Assembly: GCF_029633865.1 (NCBI RefSeq) | Contig: NC_079213.1 | Coordinates: forward strand, 2,010,621-2,074,620 | DNA from: Lampris incognitus | Taxonomy: Eukaryota > Chordata > Actinopteri > Lampriformes > Lampridae | Length of the DNA: 64,000 nt | Direction: 5' to 3' | Part shown: one piece after another, positions 36,117-64,000 of the stretch | Layout of the letters: every line of letters begins with the position of its first letter | Numbering within the stretch: position 1 is the first letter of the stretch | The notes under the pieces: generated by a model | The model's input: the letters and a program-made list of their open reading frames with translations, nothing else | Told to the model about the DNA's origin: nothing | Database searches by the model: none | Translations under genes and position numbers: made by a program

Positions 36117-37320
36117 CAATAGTCTATTCAGTGTCACGCAGCTGGATAACGTACGTCCTGATCCTGATGTGGTTTTAGCTGAGCTGAGGCAGTAAAACAC
36201 GAGAAGCTCTGCAGGTTTTAGTAACTGCATCTTCAGTGTGGACGGGGGACAGCTGACTACAGCTGAACAGATGAGGGCGCTCTTCCATTTGACTCGATAA
36301 CGTGCTTGCTCGTGCGTTAGTTGGGCTGTTAGCTGCATTTACTTATCAGACACTTGTAGCCAAAGTGACTTACAGGACAGCCTGTAGTCGGTAGATAAAT
36401 AGTAATAATTAGTAATAATTAGTCCATAAATTCAGTTGTTACTGGCATCATAGAGTGCTACATATACATCATAGTACTCTATCAAGTTTCTGTGTATTTC
36501 CTATAAAGTAGTACTATCATATGTTGAGTACATTTCGTGAATGTGTCAGATCAACAGGTGGTGAACAGAATTGAAGTACACAGCAGATTTACACACACGA
36601 GTCAGAAAAACTGTGTCATCACGTACAAGTACACAAGTTTGTTGCATTAATGTGTGTCGTGCTGTTTAAACATAATTTCAGGATTTCGTGTGGACTTGTA
36701 GATGATTAATGAACCCACTGTGTGTATTTGAACAGACGCTCAGGTCCCGGTCACTCTGACCCGCTGGACCAAAACAGCCTGGTTCCACAGGGACCTTTTT
36801 CCAAAAGTTCACCATGAGAGATTACCGCCAGAGGAAATGAGATAAACTAAAATAAAGCTGGAATGAACGAGGGGGTGAAAGTTCAACACACCTCAACAGT
36901 TTCTACTGACTGACGACACTCTACTTTAACAGATGACGTGTCACCTCCCAACAAGACCGAGTCATTATCCTAAGGATTATTGGCTGTGGAAAAAGGAAAC
37001 TGTCCCAGACGCTTTTCAGCAACCAAACAACAAGCATGAGTCGCAGCCACATCTCCCTGAACTGCGTCACAGTGAACCACATGGAGCCGAACAGGAACCA
37101 TGCGGTGTATGTATGTGTGGAGCGAGCGCTTGCTAACCAAATTAGCTTAACAGTAAAGCATGTGTACTGACTAACACTGGAAGGCGCCGGATGTTGGAGA
37201 AAGGCCCAGGCCTTCCATCTTTCAGTTACTTCCTCCGCTTACAGAGAGAGCCCCAAGAAAAATGAGTGGACACGTTTTAAAGTTTCAAGGTTCACTGACG
37301 TACTGCCACATCAACTTTAC
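35900..37320. other. intergenic sequence, mostly unassigned
   Basis: Includes (GT)n at 36078-36114 and 36334-36392 (tgcatttacttatcagacac, then ccaaagtgacttacaggaca), a motif common in dispersed fish repeats. The protease first exon should lie somewhere right of 30772, but no signal-peptide exon could be identified here. Confidence 0.45.
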
Positions 37321-37323
37321 AGT

Positions 37324-37501
37324 TGTAATTACCTCCAAGAATGAAGTAGTGAGACCAAGGTGATGGGTAAGCTAGGAATATGTTTACTGGGGTAACCGGC
37401 AGACACATACAGGCATGATCTTACTCTTCGCTGGCCTAGTGTTCTGACTTCCTTACTAATTAACACCGTCCTCCACCTAGTGGTTGAACTGGAATATTAC
37501 A
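37324..37501 (-). repeat. putative 3' LTR of the gypsy element
   Basis: On the - strand it runs TGTAATATTCC ... GGTAATTACA, a TG...CA-bounded 178-base segment preceded by a purine-rich run AAGTGGGAGAGAA as expected for a polypurine tract. The matching 5' LTR was not found. Confidence 0.6.
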
Positions 37502-40500
37502 TTCTCTCCCACTTAAGATAAAGCTTAAGAAGTGTAAGCAAAACTCCAACAGTTTCTCTAAGCTAAAACAATAAAAGAAAAAAAAACCCTCACATGGCCT
37601 ATACCTTCTCTATCTCCTTCTGGTTGATTTGAACTAAACAGTCACCATTTACCATGCAATTCACTAACAATGAGGCCACCTTAAAACAGGTATTATCTCC
37701 ACAGATAGCTTAGGTAAACATCACCAGGTACGCATCATTTATTGTCTGTTCTACAGTGCAAAGTCTTTCAGGTGGCTTGGCAGCTTTGTGAGTCTTGTTG
37801 TACGTTGGACACTTTGAGTAGCATCACTGCCCCCTTTCACTTGTGCAGTATCTGGCGGCTGCCTCTGGGCACTGACCTGTGTTTCTGACTCACAGCTTGG
37901 ATTTCCTCCAGTGGGTTGTGGTTGGCCAGGGAGATCCACCGGTTGTACTGACGCCACGACGGCAGTACCGGGAGTGTGGGTGCTGGGCTCCTCGAAAACA
38001 TCCAGCCCTTCTGCTGTCTCTTCACGCCTGGACAGGATCTGGTCCACATGTCGGCGGACCACTCTATCATCTCCCATCATGACCTTATATGGGACAGGAC
38101 CTGTTTCTGACACAATGAATCCTGGGACCCACCTCGGTCCGTGGCTGAAATTCCTTGTCATGACAGCGTCTCCTGCCCCGAACCCTCTGTCCTTTGTATT
38201 TTTGTCGTGCTGGTCTTTCTGTTTTCTTTGTCTGGTTTCTATTTTCCTGTTTAGGTCTGGGTGTAATAAGTCCAGAGTGGAGCGCAGCTTCCTCCCCAAC
38301 AGCATCTCAGCTGGGGAGAGACCTGCGGTGGACTGAGGCGTTATCCTGTAGCTGAACAAGACCCGTGACACCTTAGCTGACAAGCTGCCCTCAGCGCTTT
38401 TTTATCATCTCTTTAAATGTTTGAACAGCCCGCTTGGCGACGGGTGGAAGGGAGCAGCCACGGCACTATTCCGTTTTTTCTCATGAATTCTTAAGTTCCG
38501 GTACTAACACAACATATGGCATTGTCACTCACCACCATTTCAGGGATGCCCTGGTTGCTGAAGCTCTGGTGCAGGCAGTCTATGGTAGTGGTGGATGTGA
38601 CGCTGTTCACAGGATACACATCCATCCATTTGGAGTGTGCATTGATGATTATGAGGAACATTTTCCCCATAAATGGTCCTGCATCATCCATATGCAGTCT
38701 CCTCCTGGCTTGTCAGGCCACTCCCAAGGGTGGAGCTGAGCAGCTGCTGGTGCCTTTCTGTGTGCCAGACATGTGCTGCATGTTTCTATGTCCGCATCTA
38801 GCTTTGGCCCCCACATATAACTCCGTGCCAGGGCTTTCATCCGGGAGACCCCAGGATGGCTTTGATGAAGCTGCTCTAAGACCATGTGTCTGGCTGGCTG
38901 TGGAACAATCACTCGTGCTCCCCACAACACACACCCACCCTGAACGCTGAGTTCAGGCCCTCTCACCTTGTATGGTGCAAAGTCCCCCTCTGTTTGATGT
39001 GGCCACCCCCTTACCACATATTCATGTACTCTGGCTAGTACTGGATCTTTACTTGTCAGTGCCTTTACCTGTTCGGCTGTCACTGGTGTTGTGTCCATTT
39101 CCTCAAACACCAGCACGCTGTCCTCCGGCGCTGTGGTGACGGGTGTGTGCCGGAGGGGCAGTCGGCTTAAAGCGTCTGCGTTGCCGTGGTCTTTCTCCAC
39201 CTTGTAGACAATGGCATATTCATATGCCCTCAAGGTCACTGTCCACATCTGTACTTGTGGTGACACCATGTGTGGAACAGCCTTTACTTCACTGACCAGG
39301 GAGCGCAGTGGTTTATGGTCTGTGCAAATGGTGAACTTACGACCATAGATGTATTTGTGGAACCTCTGCACCCCAAACATTACTGCTAAACCTTCTTTGT
39401 CCAATTGGGAGTATTTCCTTTCCGCCAGTGTCAGAGTTCTGGACATAAACCCGATCGGTCTCTCTGTTCCATCTCTCATTTTGTGAGACGGCACCGCCCC
39501 GACCCCATAGGGTGATGCATCACATGAGGGGATGAGCTCTTTCTCTCTGTCGTAGTGCGCTAGCAACCTGGATGACTGCATGAGTTTCTTTGACCATTCG
39601 AATGCGTCCTCCTGGTCTTTTCCCCACTCCCAGCGTGTGTCTTTTCTCAGGAGTGAGTGGAGTGGTAGTGGTGCCAACGCCGTTGACAAGTTGGGCAGAA
39701 ACCTGTTGTAGTAGTTCAGCAGTCCCAGGTATGCCCTCAACTCTGTCACATTAGTTGGTGCCGGTGCTTCCTGGATTGCTTCTACTTTGTTTTTTAGTGG
39801 GTGGAGTCCTGTTGCATCCACTCTGTGACCCAGGAATTCGGCCTCTGTTCCCATGGAGCAGCATTTGGTCCTCTTTAGACGCAGGCCTGCAGCATCCAGT
39901 CTGCGCAGCACTTCTGCCAACGTCTCCAGGTGTTGTTGGTCATTGCAGCCTGTCAGGAGGATATCGTGTAAATACACTGCCACGTGTGAAACCCCCTGAA
40001 GCACTGATTCGATAGTTCGCTGGAAGATAGCTGGGCTGGACGACACTCCGAAAGGCAAGCGTGAGTATGTAAACAGCCCCTTGTGTGTGTTTACGGTCAC
40101 CAGCTCCTTTGCTTCCTCATGTAATGGAGTTTCTAAGTATGCATGGCTCATGTCTAGCTTTGTGAGTTTCTTTCCTCCTGCCAGATTTGCAGAGATCCTC
40201 CGTCTTTGGGGTTGGGTATTGCTCTAGCTTGGATACTCTATTCACCGTCAGTTTATAATCGCCACATATTCGGATTGAGTTGTGGGGTTTCTGTACTGGC
40301 ACTATGGGCGCTACGAATTCTGCATATTTGACTGGCTCAATGATTTTCTCTTTTAACAGCCGGTCCAACTCTGCGTCAACTCTCGGTTTCACGGCATATG
40401 GCACAGGTCTTGGTTTGAGAAATCTTGGTGTCGCCTCTTTGTCTACATAGATCTTAACTGGGGGGCCCTTAAATGCACCGAGTTCCTCCTTGAACACACC

Positions 40501-41690
40501 CTCGTGTCTCACCAGCACCTCCTGTAATGTCAACTGGTTTCCTTCCCTGACCTGATTTACCGCCACCCTCCAGTCTATGTTCAGGTCTTTTATCCAGCCC
40601 CTGCCTAACAGGTTCGGTCCTGAGCCTGAGATTACAACGACTGGAAGCTGTTGTGCGACACCCCCGTGTTGTATGGTGACTCTGGCAACCCCCAACACCT
40701 CTACTCTGGCTCCTGTATAAGTTTAGAGCTTAAGGGAATTTCTCTAATTCTGGATCTTTTGCATTGTTGTCCCCTATCTTTAAGTATTCTGACCTTGTCA
40801 TTATAGTTACACTGCACCCCATGTCAACCTCAAACTTTACGTTTGATTTATTCAACTGCAGCTGTAATGTGATGGGGGGCACTTTTGGTATTTTCTCCGA
40901 AACACTGAACATTGTGAACACTTTGTCCTCTTCTTCTGCTTCTCCTGTGTCAGCTTGTCCGCTGATGTGACGTGCTCCCTAACGCATCCTTACTCCTTTT
41001 CTGGTTCCCCCCTTCCCTTTGAACTTGGGTTTCTCTGGGGGTGAGGTAGCCCGACACGCCCTCCTTATGTGCCCTTGTTTTCCACAACTATGACACTTTT
41101 CATTTGCAACGCAAGACTCGCTTGCCATGTGGTTTCCCCCGCATCTGTAACACAGTCACCGTTGTTCGTCCCTGGAACCACGCATGTTTACTTTGTGCAC
41201 ACTCGTCTGGGCTGAGCCTTGCTTCCCGCTTCCATCAGTACTAGTGTCTGTCTACACATTTCCCTTGCAACTCACTGACATCATTCTTTGCAGTCTCAAT
41301 GGCTCGAGCAAGGGCCAATGCTTTCTCAAAGGTACTAAGCTCAGTCTCGGATAATAATCTGTGCTGGATGCGGTCATCATCCACTCCACAGACCAGCCTA
41401 TCCCTTAGCATTTGTGTCAGATTGTCCCCGTTACTACAATCCTGAGCTAACTTGTGCAACACCGCAACATAGTCCATTAGTGACTCACCCTCGTGCCTGT
41501 TCCTTGAATTAAATTAAAACCGCTGCACGATCTCTGATGGCCTGGGGTTGAAATGCACTATCAGCAAGTCCACAATGTCCTGGACCGATTTCTCCCCTGG
41601 CAACACCGGACTGAGGACATTTCTAGTCAGACTAAGTTTGGGCACCCCTGGAACTGAGCAAAATTGACTTTTTGATGGCTCCATCGGTAA
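37502..41690 (-). mobile_element. Ty3/gypsy LTR retrotransposon relic
   Basis: Order on the - strand: gag (41700-41241, e.g. SVQDIVDLLIVHFNPRPSE and LRDRLVCGVDDDRIQHRLL); two zinc knuckles near 41150-41060 (CYRCGGNH, CHSCGKQGHIRRAC); protease (40921-40730); RT (40600-39500: RPVPYAVKPRVDAELDRLL, SYLE-type start, LPFGVSSSPAIFQRTIESVL); RNase H (about 39560-39150, CDASPYGVGA, TDHKPLR); integrase (about 38990-37800, HQSHPGVSRMKAL with C-x2-C, then SDNA). It belongs to the Ty3/gypsy order because integrase follows RNase H. Several frame breaks, a DTG to DMG change in the protease and YLDD to YLHD in the RT make it inactive. The 5' end of gag is replaced by L1 sequence. Confidence 0.92.
38649..40151 (-). 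pseudogene. gypsy RT-RNase H-integrase open segment
   Basis: The longest frame of the relic, 500 codons. It covers the RT palm (with YLHDIL in place of the usual double-Asp motif), thumb, RNase H and the integrase zinc-binding region. It begins downstream of the RT fingers, which are in a different frame at 40698-40117. Confidence 0.85.
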
Positions 41691-42245
41691 TCTTATTAGC
41701 AATAAAAAAAATGTCCCAATATTTCCACATATTCCTCCCAGAAACCTCCTCTGATCCATCTATATATCTACTTTATATATATGTTGTCTTATAGAAACCT
41801 CCTCTGCCCTACACCAACAGATTTTGGAAAGACGTATCAGGGTATATTGTTAATAACTTTGACTCTGACTTTTGTCTTGATTGGGAAAATGTAGTTTGGT
41901 TTCCATAATAACAAAAGTGATAAATTACATAATCAATTTGATGATTATTTTAGCGACGTATTATATTCATAAATCAAAATTTAGCCATTCTAAACCTTTA
42001 TTTGTAGTATTTGAAAATGAAACCAAACAGTACATTAAAACCATTCTTAACTCTAAAAATAAGAAAGCTGCAAAAACCGTTTGTGTTTGGTTTGTTTTCA
42101 CTCCCCCTGGCTCTGTTTTGTCTGTATTAATAACTATTTTGTTTGTATGTGAATTTCATTGTCAAGAAAGATGTCAAAAAATGTCCAAGCTCAGAAAAAT
42201 CAACCTTGTTCCGAAAAAAAAAAAAAACCCCAGTTCCTTTTTAGT
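41690..42245 (+). mobile_element. L1-clade LINE C-terminal fragment
   Basis: Reads RFWKDVSGYIVNNFDSDFCL then DWENVVWF, typical of the extreme C-terminus of fish L1 ORF2, followed by AT-rich sequence and an A14 run near 42218. It abuts the gypsy gag and may have inserted into it. Confidence 0.7.
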
Positions 42246-42429
42246 TGTGTAATATTCGCATTCTGTGCTAAAGTACTCGTGACAAAAACATAAGAAGTGA
42301 AGCCTCATAGATGAACCTTAAACAGCAGAGGTCGTCCATCTCCCTGTCCTCCGTCACATCTCGACGGGTTCAGACTGGATAACAGTTCAGTCTGGATGCA
42401 AATGAGCTCACGTGTCACAACAAACCAAA

Positions 42430-42572
42430 CACAAAATCCATCCATCCATCCATTATCCAAACCACTTATCCTGCTCTCAGGGTCGTGGGGGCGGCCTGTC
42501 CAGGGTGTCTCCCCGCCTGCCACCCAATGACTGCTGGGATAGGCTCCAGCATCCCCCACGACCCTGAGAAAA
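42430..42572. repeat. dispersed repeat (ccatccattatccaaacc family), fold-back copy
   Basis: A + oriented start (ccatccattatccaaaccac, ctctcagggtcgtggggg) is joined to a - oriented body (cggcctgtccagggtgtctc, tgggataggctccagcatcc) that ends cccccacgaccctgag, the inverse of the start. Other copies: 4423-4560 (+) and 45724-45830 (-). Confidence 0.8.
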
Positions 42573-42745
42573 CACAAAATCATTAAACATTAAAACATCT
42601 GCCGGGAAAAAAACAAAAAAACAAGCGCATCATGAAGTGGAGACAAATCCATCTGGATTCATTTTATTTTATTCCAATCAAACAAAATACGGTGTAAGCT
42701 ATGACAGGCTAACGATAACATTACTGACTGCTACCAACTGCTGTA
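42573..42745. other. intergenic, nothing recognised
   Basis: Short AT-rich stretch before the 41-bp array. Confidence 0.5.
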
Positions 42746-43252
42746 AAACTAGCCAGTGCTGACATTACGGGCCATGAGCGGTTAGCTGGCTAGCCAGTGC
42801 CAACATTACAGGCCATGAGCGGTTAGCTGGCTAGCCAGTGCTGACATTACGGGCCATGAGCGGTTAGCTGGCTAGCCAGTGTGGACATTACGGGCCATGA
42901 GCAGTTAGCTGGCTAGCCAGTGTGGACATTATGGGCCATGAGCAGTTAGCTGGCTAGCCAGTGCTGACATTACGGGCCATGAGCGGTTAGCTGGCTAGCC
43001 AGTGTGGACATTACGGGCCATGAGCAGTTAGCTGGCTAGCCAGTGCTGACATTATGGGCCATGAACAGTTAGCTGGATAGCCAGTGCTGACATTACGGGC
43101 CATGAGCAGTTAGCTGGCTAGCCAGTGCTGACATTATGGGCCATGAGCGGTTAGCTGGCTAGCCAGTGTGGACATTATGGGCCATGAGCGGTTAGCTGCC
43201 TAGCCAGTGCTGACATTATGGACCATGAGTGGTTAGCTGGCTAGCCAGTGAC
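42746..43252. repeat. 41-bp minisatellite downstream of cct2
   Basis: About 12 copies of a 41-base unit with landmarks gttagctggctagccagtg, acattacgggccatgag. Lies 340-850 bases beyond the cct2 stop codon. Confidence 0.96.
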
Positions 43253-43500
43253 TGGTAACATACTGACCGTTAATCAAGTTTACTGTTAGCTGCTTTATTT
43301 GTGTTCATAACTTCTTAAACATAATTGTCCACTAATTTACAGCAAGCTAACTTTAGCCCTCCTGTTAATGTGAGCAGTAAGGCTAGCTAGTTGGCTGGGT
43401 AGCTAGGTGGCTAGCTAACAGTAATCAGACTAGCTAGCGTTAACCAGGCTAGCCTGTGCAGTGCGTCAGAAGAGTGACCTAACATGGAAAACCAAAAGGA
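43253..43500. other. sequence between the 41-bp array and the cct2 poly(A) signal
   Basis: Several gctagc/gttagc-rich short repeats, no gene. Confidence 0.5.
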
Positions 43501-43504
43501 GCAT

Positions 43505-43510
43505 TTTATT
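43505..43510 (-). terminator. cct2 polyadenylation signal
   Basis: AATAAA on the - strand (tttatt on +), 84 bases after the stop codon, the only perfect hexamer close to the end of the gene. Confidence 0.75.
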
Positions 43511-43593
43511 TCAGTTTCACTAAACATATAAATACACTGGACTGTTCCCCCCTCCTCCTCCTCCTCCTCTTCCTTGTGGGTGTGTAGGAGGGT

Positions 43594-61896
<18,303 letters not shown>

Positions 61897-62165
61897 CTGT
61901 AAAACACAACACAACAGAGTGGGGTTTAAATGTGAAGGCATCTGAGACGAAGACACGACCCCTATTAGAAACCAGTTAAACACTTCACCGGGAACCTTAT
62001 TAAAAGCTACTTAATCACCGGTGTATGTAAAGTTTAACAGAGGAAATAATTGTAACTTTTTTTTCTTTTTCTTTTTTACAGGTGGGCGGTGTCACAGTGA
62101 AACATTGCAATGAATGATATCGTTTGGGGGGGGGGGGGGATCAGTGACTACTCCTGTAAAAATAC
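61897..62165. other. cct2 intron, nothing recognised
   Basis: Includes a poly-G run near 62127. Confidence 0.5.
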
Positions 62166-62890
62166 CATAAAAGCGTTATAATTTTGTTAAGGTCTTTACA
62201 TAGTCCAGAAAAGGTGACCAGGTTTTTTCAAAGTTTCTCATTGAACCTTTCAGGGAAAATCTAATCTTCTCTAATATGATGTAGTAAAACACATCTTTGA
62301 CCCATCTACTGTGGGTAAGTGGCGATATATGTTCCCATTTCAATGGTATAATTAGACATCTAGCTAAAAGACAGGTGAAAGACATAATTCTAATAAGATA
62401 CAGGGGAGTGTTAGTCCTAGGGGAATGCCAAACAGGGCCGTAAGAGGATCAGGTGAAATGTCCACACCAGATAGTGTTTCCCCAAAGGATTTAAAATTGT
62501 CTGTCCAGAATTCAAATAAGCGAGGGCAGATCCAAAACATGTAAAGCGGGTCTGCAGGTGATGGTCCACAACGGTTGCATGCATCAATTACACCAGGAAA
62601 TATCCTTGCTAGTCTAGCTTTAGTATAATGAATGCCATGTAAGAGCTTACATTGTATAAGACTATGTCTAGCACATATTGTGTGAACTAGCCCCAGCACA
62701 GTGTCCCATGTCCCATCCATCAGCTCCACACCCAAATCCTGCTCCCAGGCAACGTTAAGATGGTTAAGAGTTTTGGACTTAATGGAATCTATTTCAGTAT
62801 ATATACTTGAAATTAAGGCTCTTTACATTGGGGTTCAAAGTGAGAATGGAATCAATTTCAGAATGAGTTCGCTGTTGGGATGATATTTAC
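62166..62890 (-). mobile_element. L1-clade LINE C-terminal fragment
   Basis: On the - strand it reads MGVELMDGTWDTVLGLVHT, HGIHYTKARLARIFPGV, CNRCGPSPADPLYMFWICPR and FWTDNFKSFGETLSGV: the C-terminal zinc-binding part of ORF2 (C-x2-C, then H-like ...C). Continues after a frame change to 62176. Confidence 0.85.
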
Positions 62891-62944
62891 AATTTCAAAT
62901 TTTTGCAGATTTGAGTTAGAAGCCCTATGGAATCCTTGTTACAA

Positions 62945-64000
62945 CTTTTACTTCCTCTAAATAGTCAAGTTTGATCTAAACATTCAAGTTTGGCCTAACT
63001 AGTCAAGTTTGACCTAACTAGTCAAATTTGATCTAAACAGTCAAGTTTGACCCTAAACAGTCAAGTGTGATCTAACTAGACAAGTTTGATCTAACTAGAC
63101 AAGTTTGATCTAACGAGTCAAGTTTGATCTAAACAGACAAGTTTGATCTAAACAGTCAAGTTTGACCTAACCAGACAAGTTTGACCTAACTAGTCAAGTT
63201 TGATCTAAACGGTCAAGTTTGACCCTAAACAGTCAAGTTTGATCTAAACAGTCAAGTTTGATCTAAGCAGTCAAGTTTGATCCAACCAGACAAGTTTGAT
63301 CTAAACAGTCAAGTTTGATCCAACCAGACAAGTTTGATCTAAACAGTCAAGTTTGATCCAACCAGACAAGTTTGACCTAACTAGTCAAATTTGATCTAAA
63401 CAGTCAAGTTTGATCTAAACAGACAAGTTTCATCTAAATAGTCAAATTTGATCTAACTAGTCAAGTTTGACCTAACTAGTCAAGTTTGACCCTAAACAGT
63501 CAAGTTTGACCCTAAACAGTCAAGTTTGATCTAACTAGACAAGTTTGATCTAACCAGTCAAGTTTGATCTAACCAGACAAGTTTGACCTAAACAGACATG
63601 TTTGACCTAACTAGTCAAGTTTGATCTAACTAGTCAAGTTTGATCTAACTAGTCAAGTTTGACCTAACCAGTCAAGTTTGATCTAAACAGTCAAGTTTGA
63701 TCCAACCAGTCAAGTTTGATCTAAAGTCAAGTTTGATCTAACTAGACAAGTTTGATCTAACTAGACAAGTTTGATCTAACTAGTCAAGTTTGATCTAAAC
63801 AGTCAAGTTTGACCTAACCAGTCAAGTTTGATCTAAACAGTCAAGTTTGATCCAACCAGACAAGTATGATCTAAAGTCAACTTTGATCTAACTAGACAAG
63901 TTTGATCTAACTAGACAAGTTTGATCTAACTAGTCAAGTTTGATCTAAACAGTCAAGTTTGACCTAACCAGTCAAGTTTGATCTAAATCGTCAAGTTTGA
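62945..64000. repeat. 19-bp minisatellite (gtcaagtttgatctaaaca)
   Basis: About 55 units with variants (gacaag, gacctaac, gaccctaaac, gatccaacc), running off the right edge of the window within the cct2 5' region. Confidence 0.97.

Overview
This is a repeat-dense piece of a teleost fish nuclear genome. The evidence is spliced vertebrate genes with GT-AG introns, tRNA-derived SINEs, Tc1-like and hAT DNA transposons, several non-LTR retrotransposon families, a Ty3/gypsy relic and a very heavy load of micro- and minisatellites. Nothing prokaryotic is present. A 200-base run of N (21071-21270) marks an assembly gap.

Three host genes can be followed exon by exon. (1) On the + strand, 1406-8651 holds the last five coding exons of a bestrophin, closest to BEST3; its upstream exons lie left of the window. 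(2) On the - strand, 30772 down to 15358 holds six exons of a pepsin-family aspartic protease resembling cathepsin E and fish nothepsin. Its signal-peptide exon and two central exons (including the second catalytic Asp) were not found, and exon 4 is one base short. (3) On the - strand, 61896 down to 43594 holds twelve exons of cct2, the beta subunit of the chaperonin TRiC/CCT. All junctions keep frame to the natural C-terminus, and about 85 N-terminal residues lie right of the window. From memory, BEST3 and CCT2 are also convergent neighbours in human 12q15, so the block looks conserved. The protease lies where human has LRRC10, and no LRRC10-like reading frame was seen.

The rest is mobile DNA and tandem repeats. 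Going left to right: a 25-bp minisatellite and SINE (1-1290); repeats inside best3 introns (1990-7700), including a Rex3-like RTE fragment; a MITE-like element (8820-9059); a decayed L1 (9450-12060); 33-bp and 20-bp minisatellites (12800-15130); protease introns carrying two RTE copies, an RNase H-bearing LINE, an L1 fragment and an unassigned transposon-like coding block (16850-26812); a fold-back repeat and 10-bp minisatellite (29340-29972); a Tc1-like element split by an RTE LINE (31234-35115); a CTGT/CCGT array; a gypsy relic (37324-41690); an L1 piece; then the cct2 gene, whose introns hold 41-bp, 36-bp and other minisatellites, a LINE, a complete Tc1-like element, a SINE nested in a SINE, a Tc1-like element containing a hAT, and finally a 19-bp minisatellite running off the window.

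The most interesting signal is at the splice sites. At least nine acceptors of the protease and cct2 genes are bordered by (GU)n, (CU)n or related repeats in the transcript sense. Three introns start with (AC)n and end with (GU)n, so their two ends could pair and bring the splice sites together. Other notable points are the one-base frameshift in the protease, a hAT with a perfect 8-bp target duplication whose internal deletion leaves an open fused reading frame, and a 66-bp in-frame duplication in the reverse transcriptase shared by two RTE copies.
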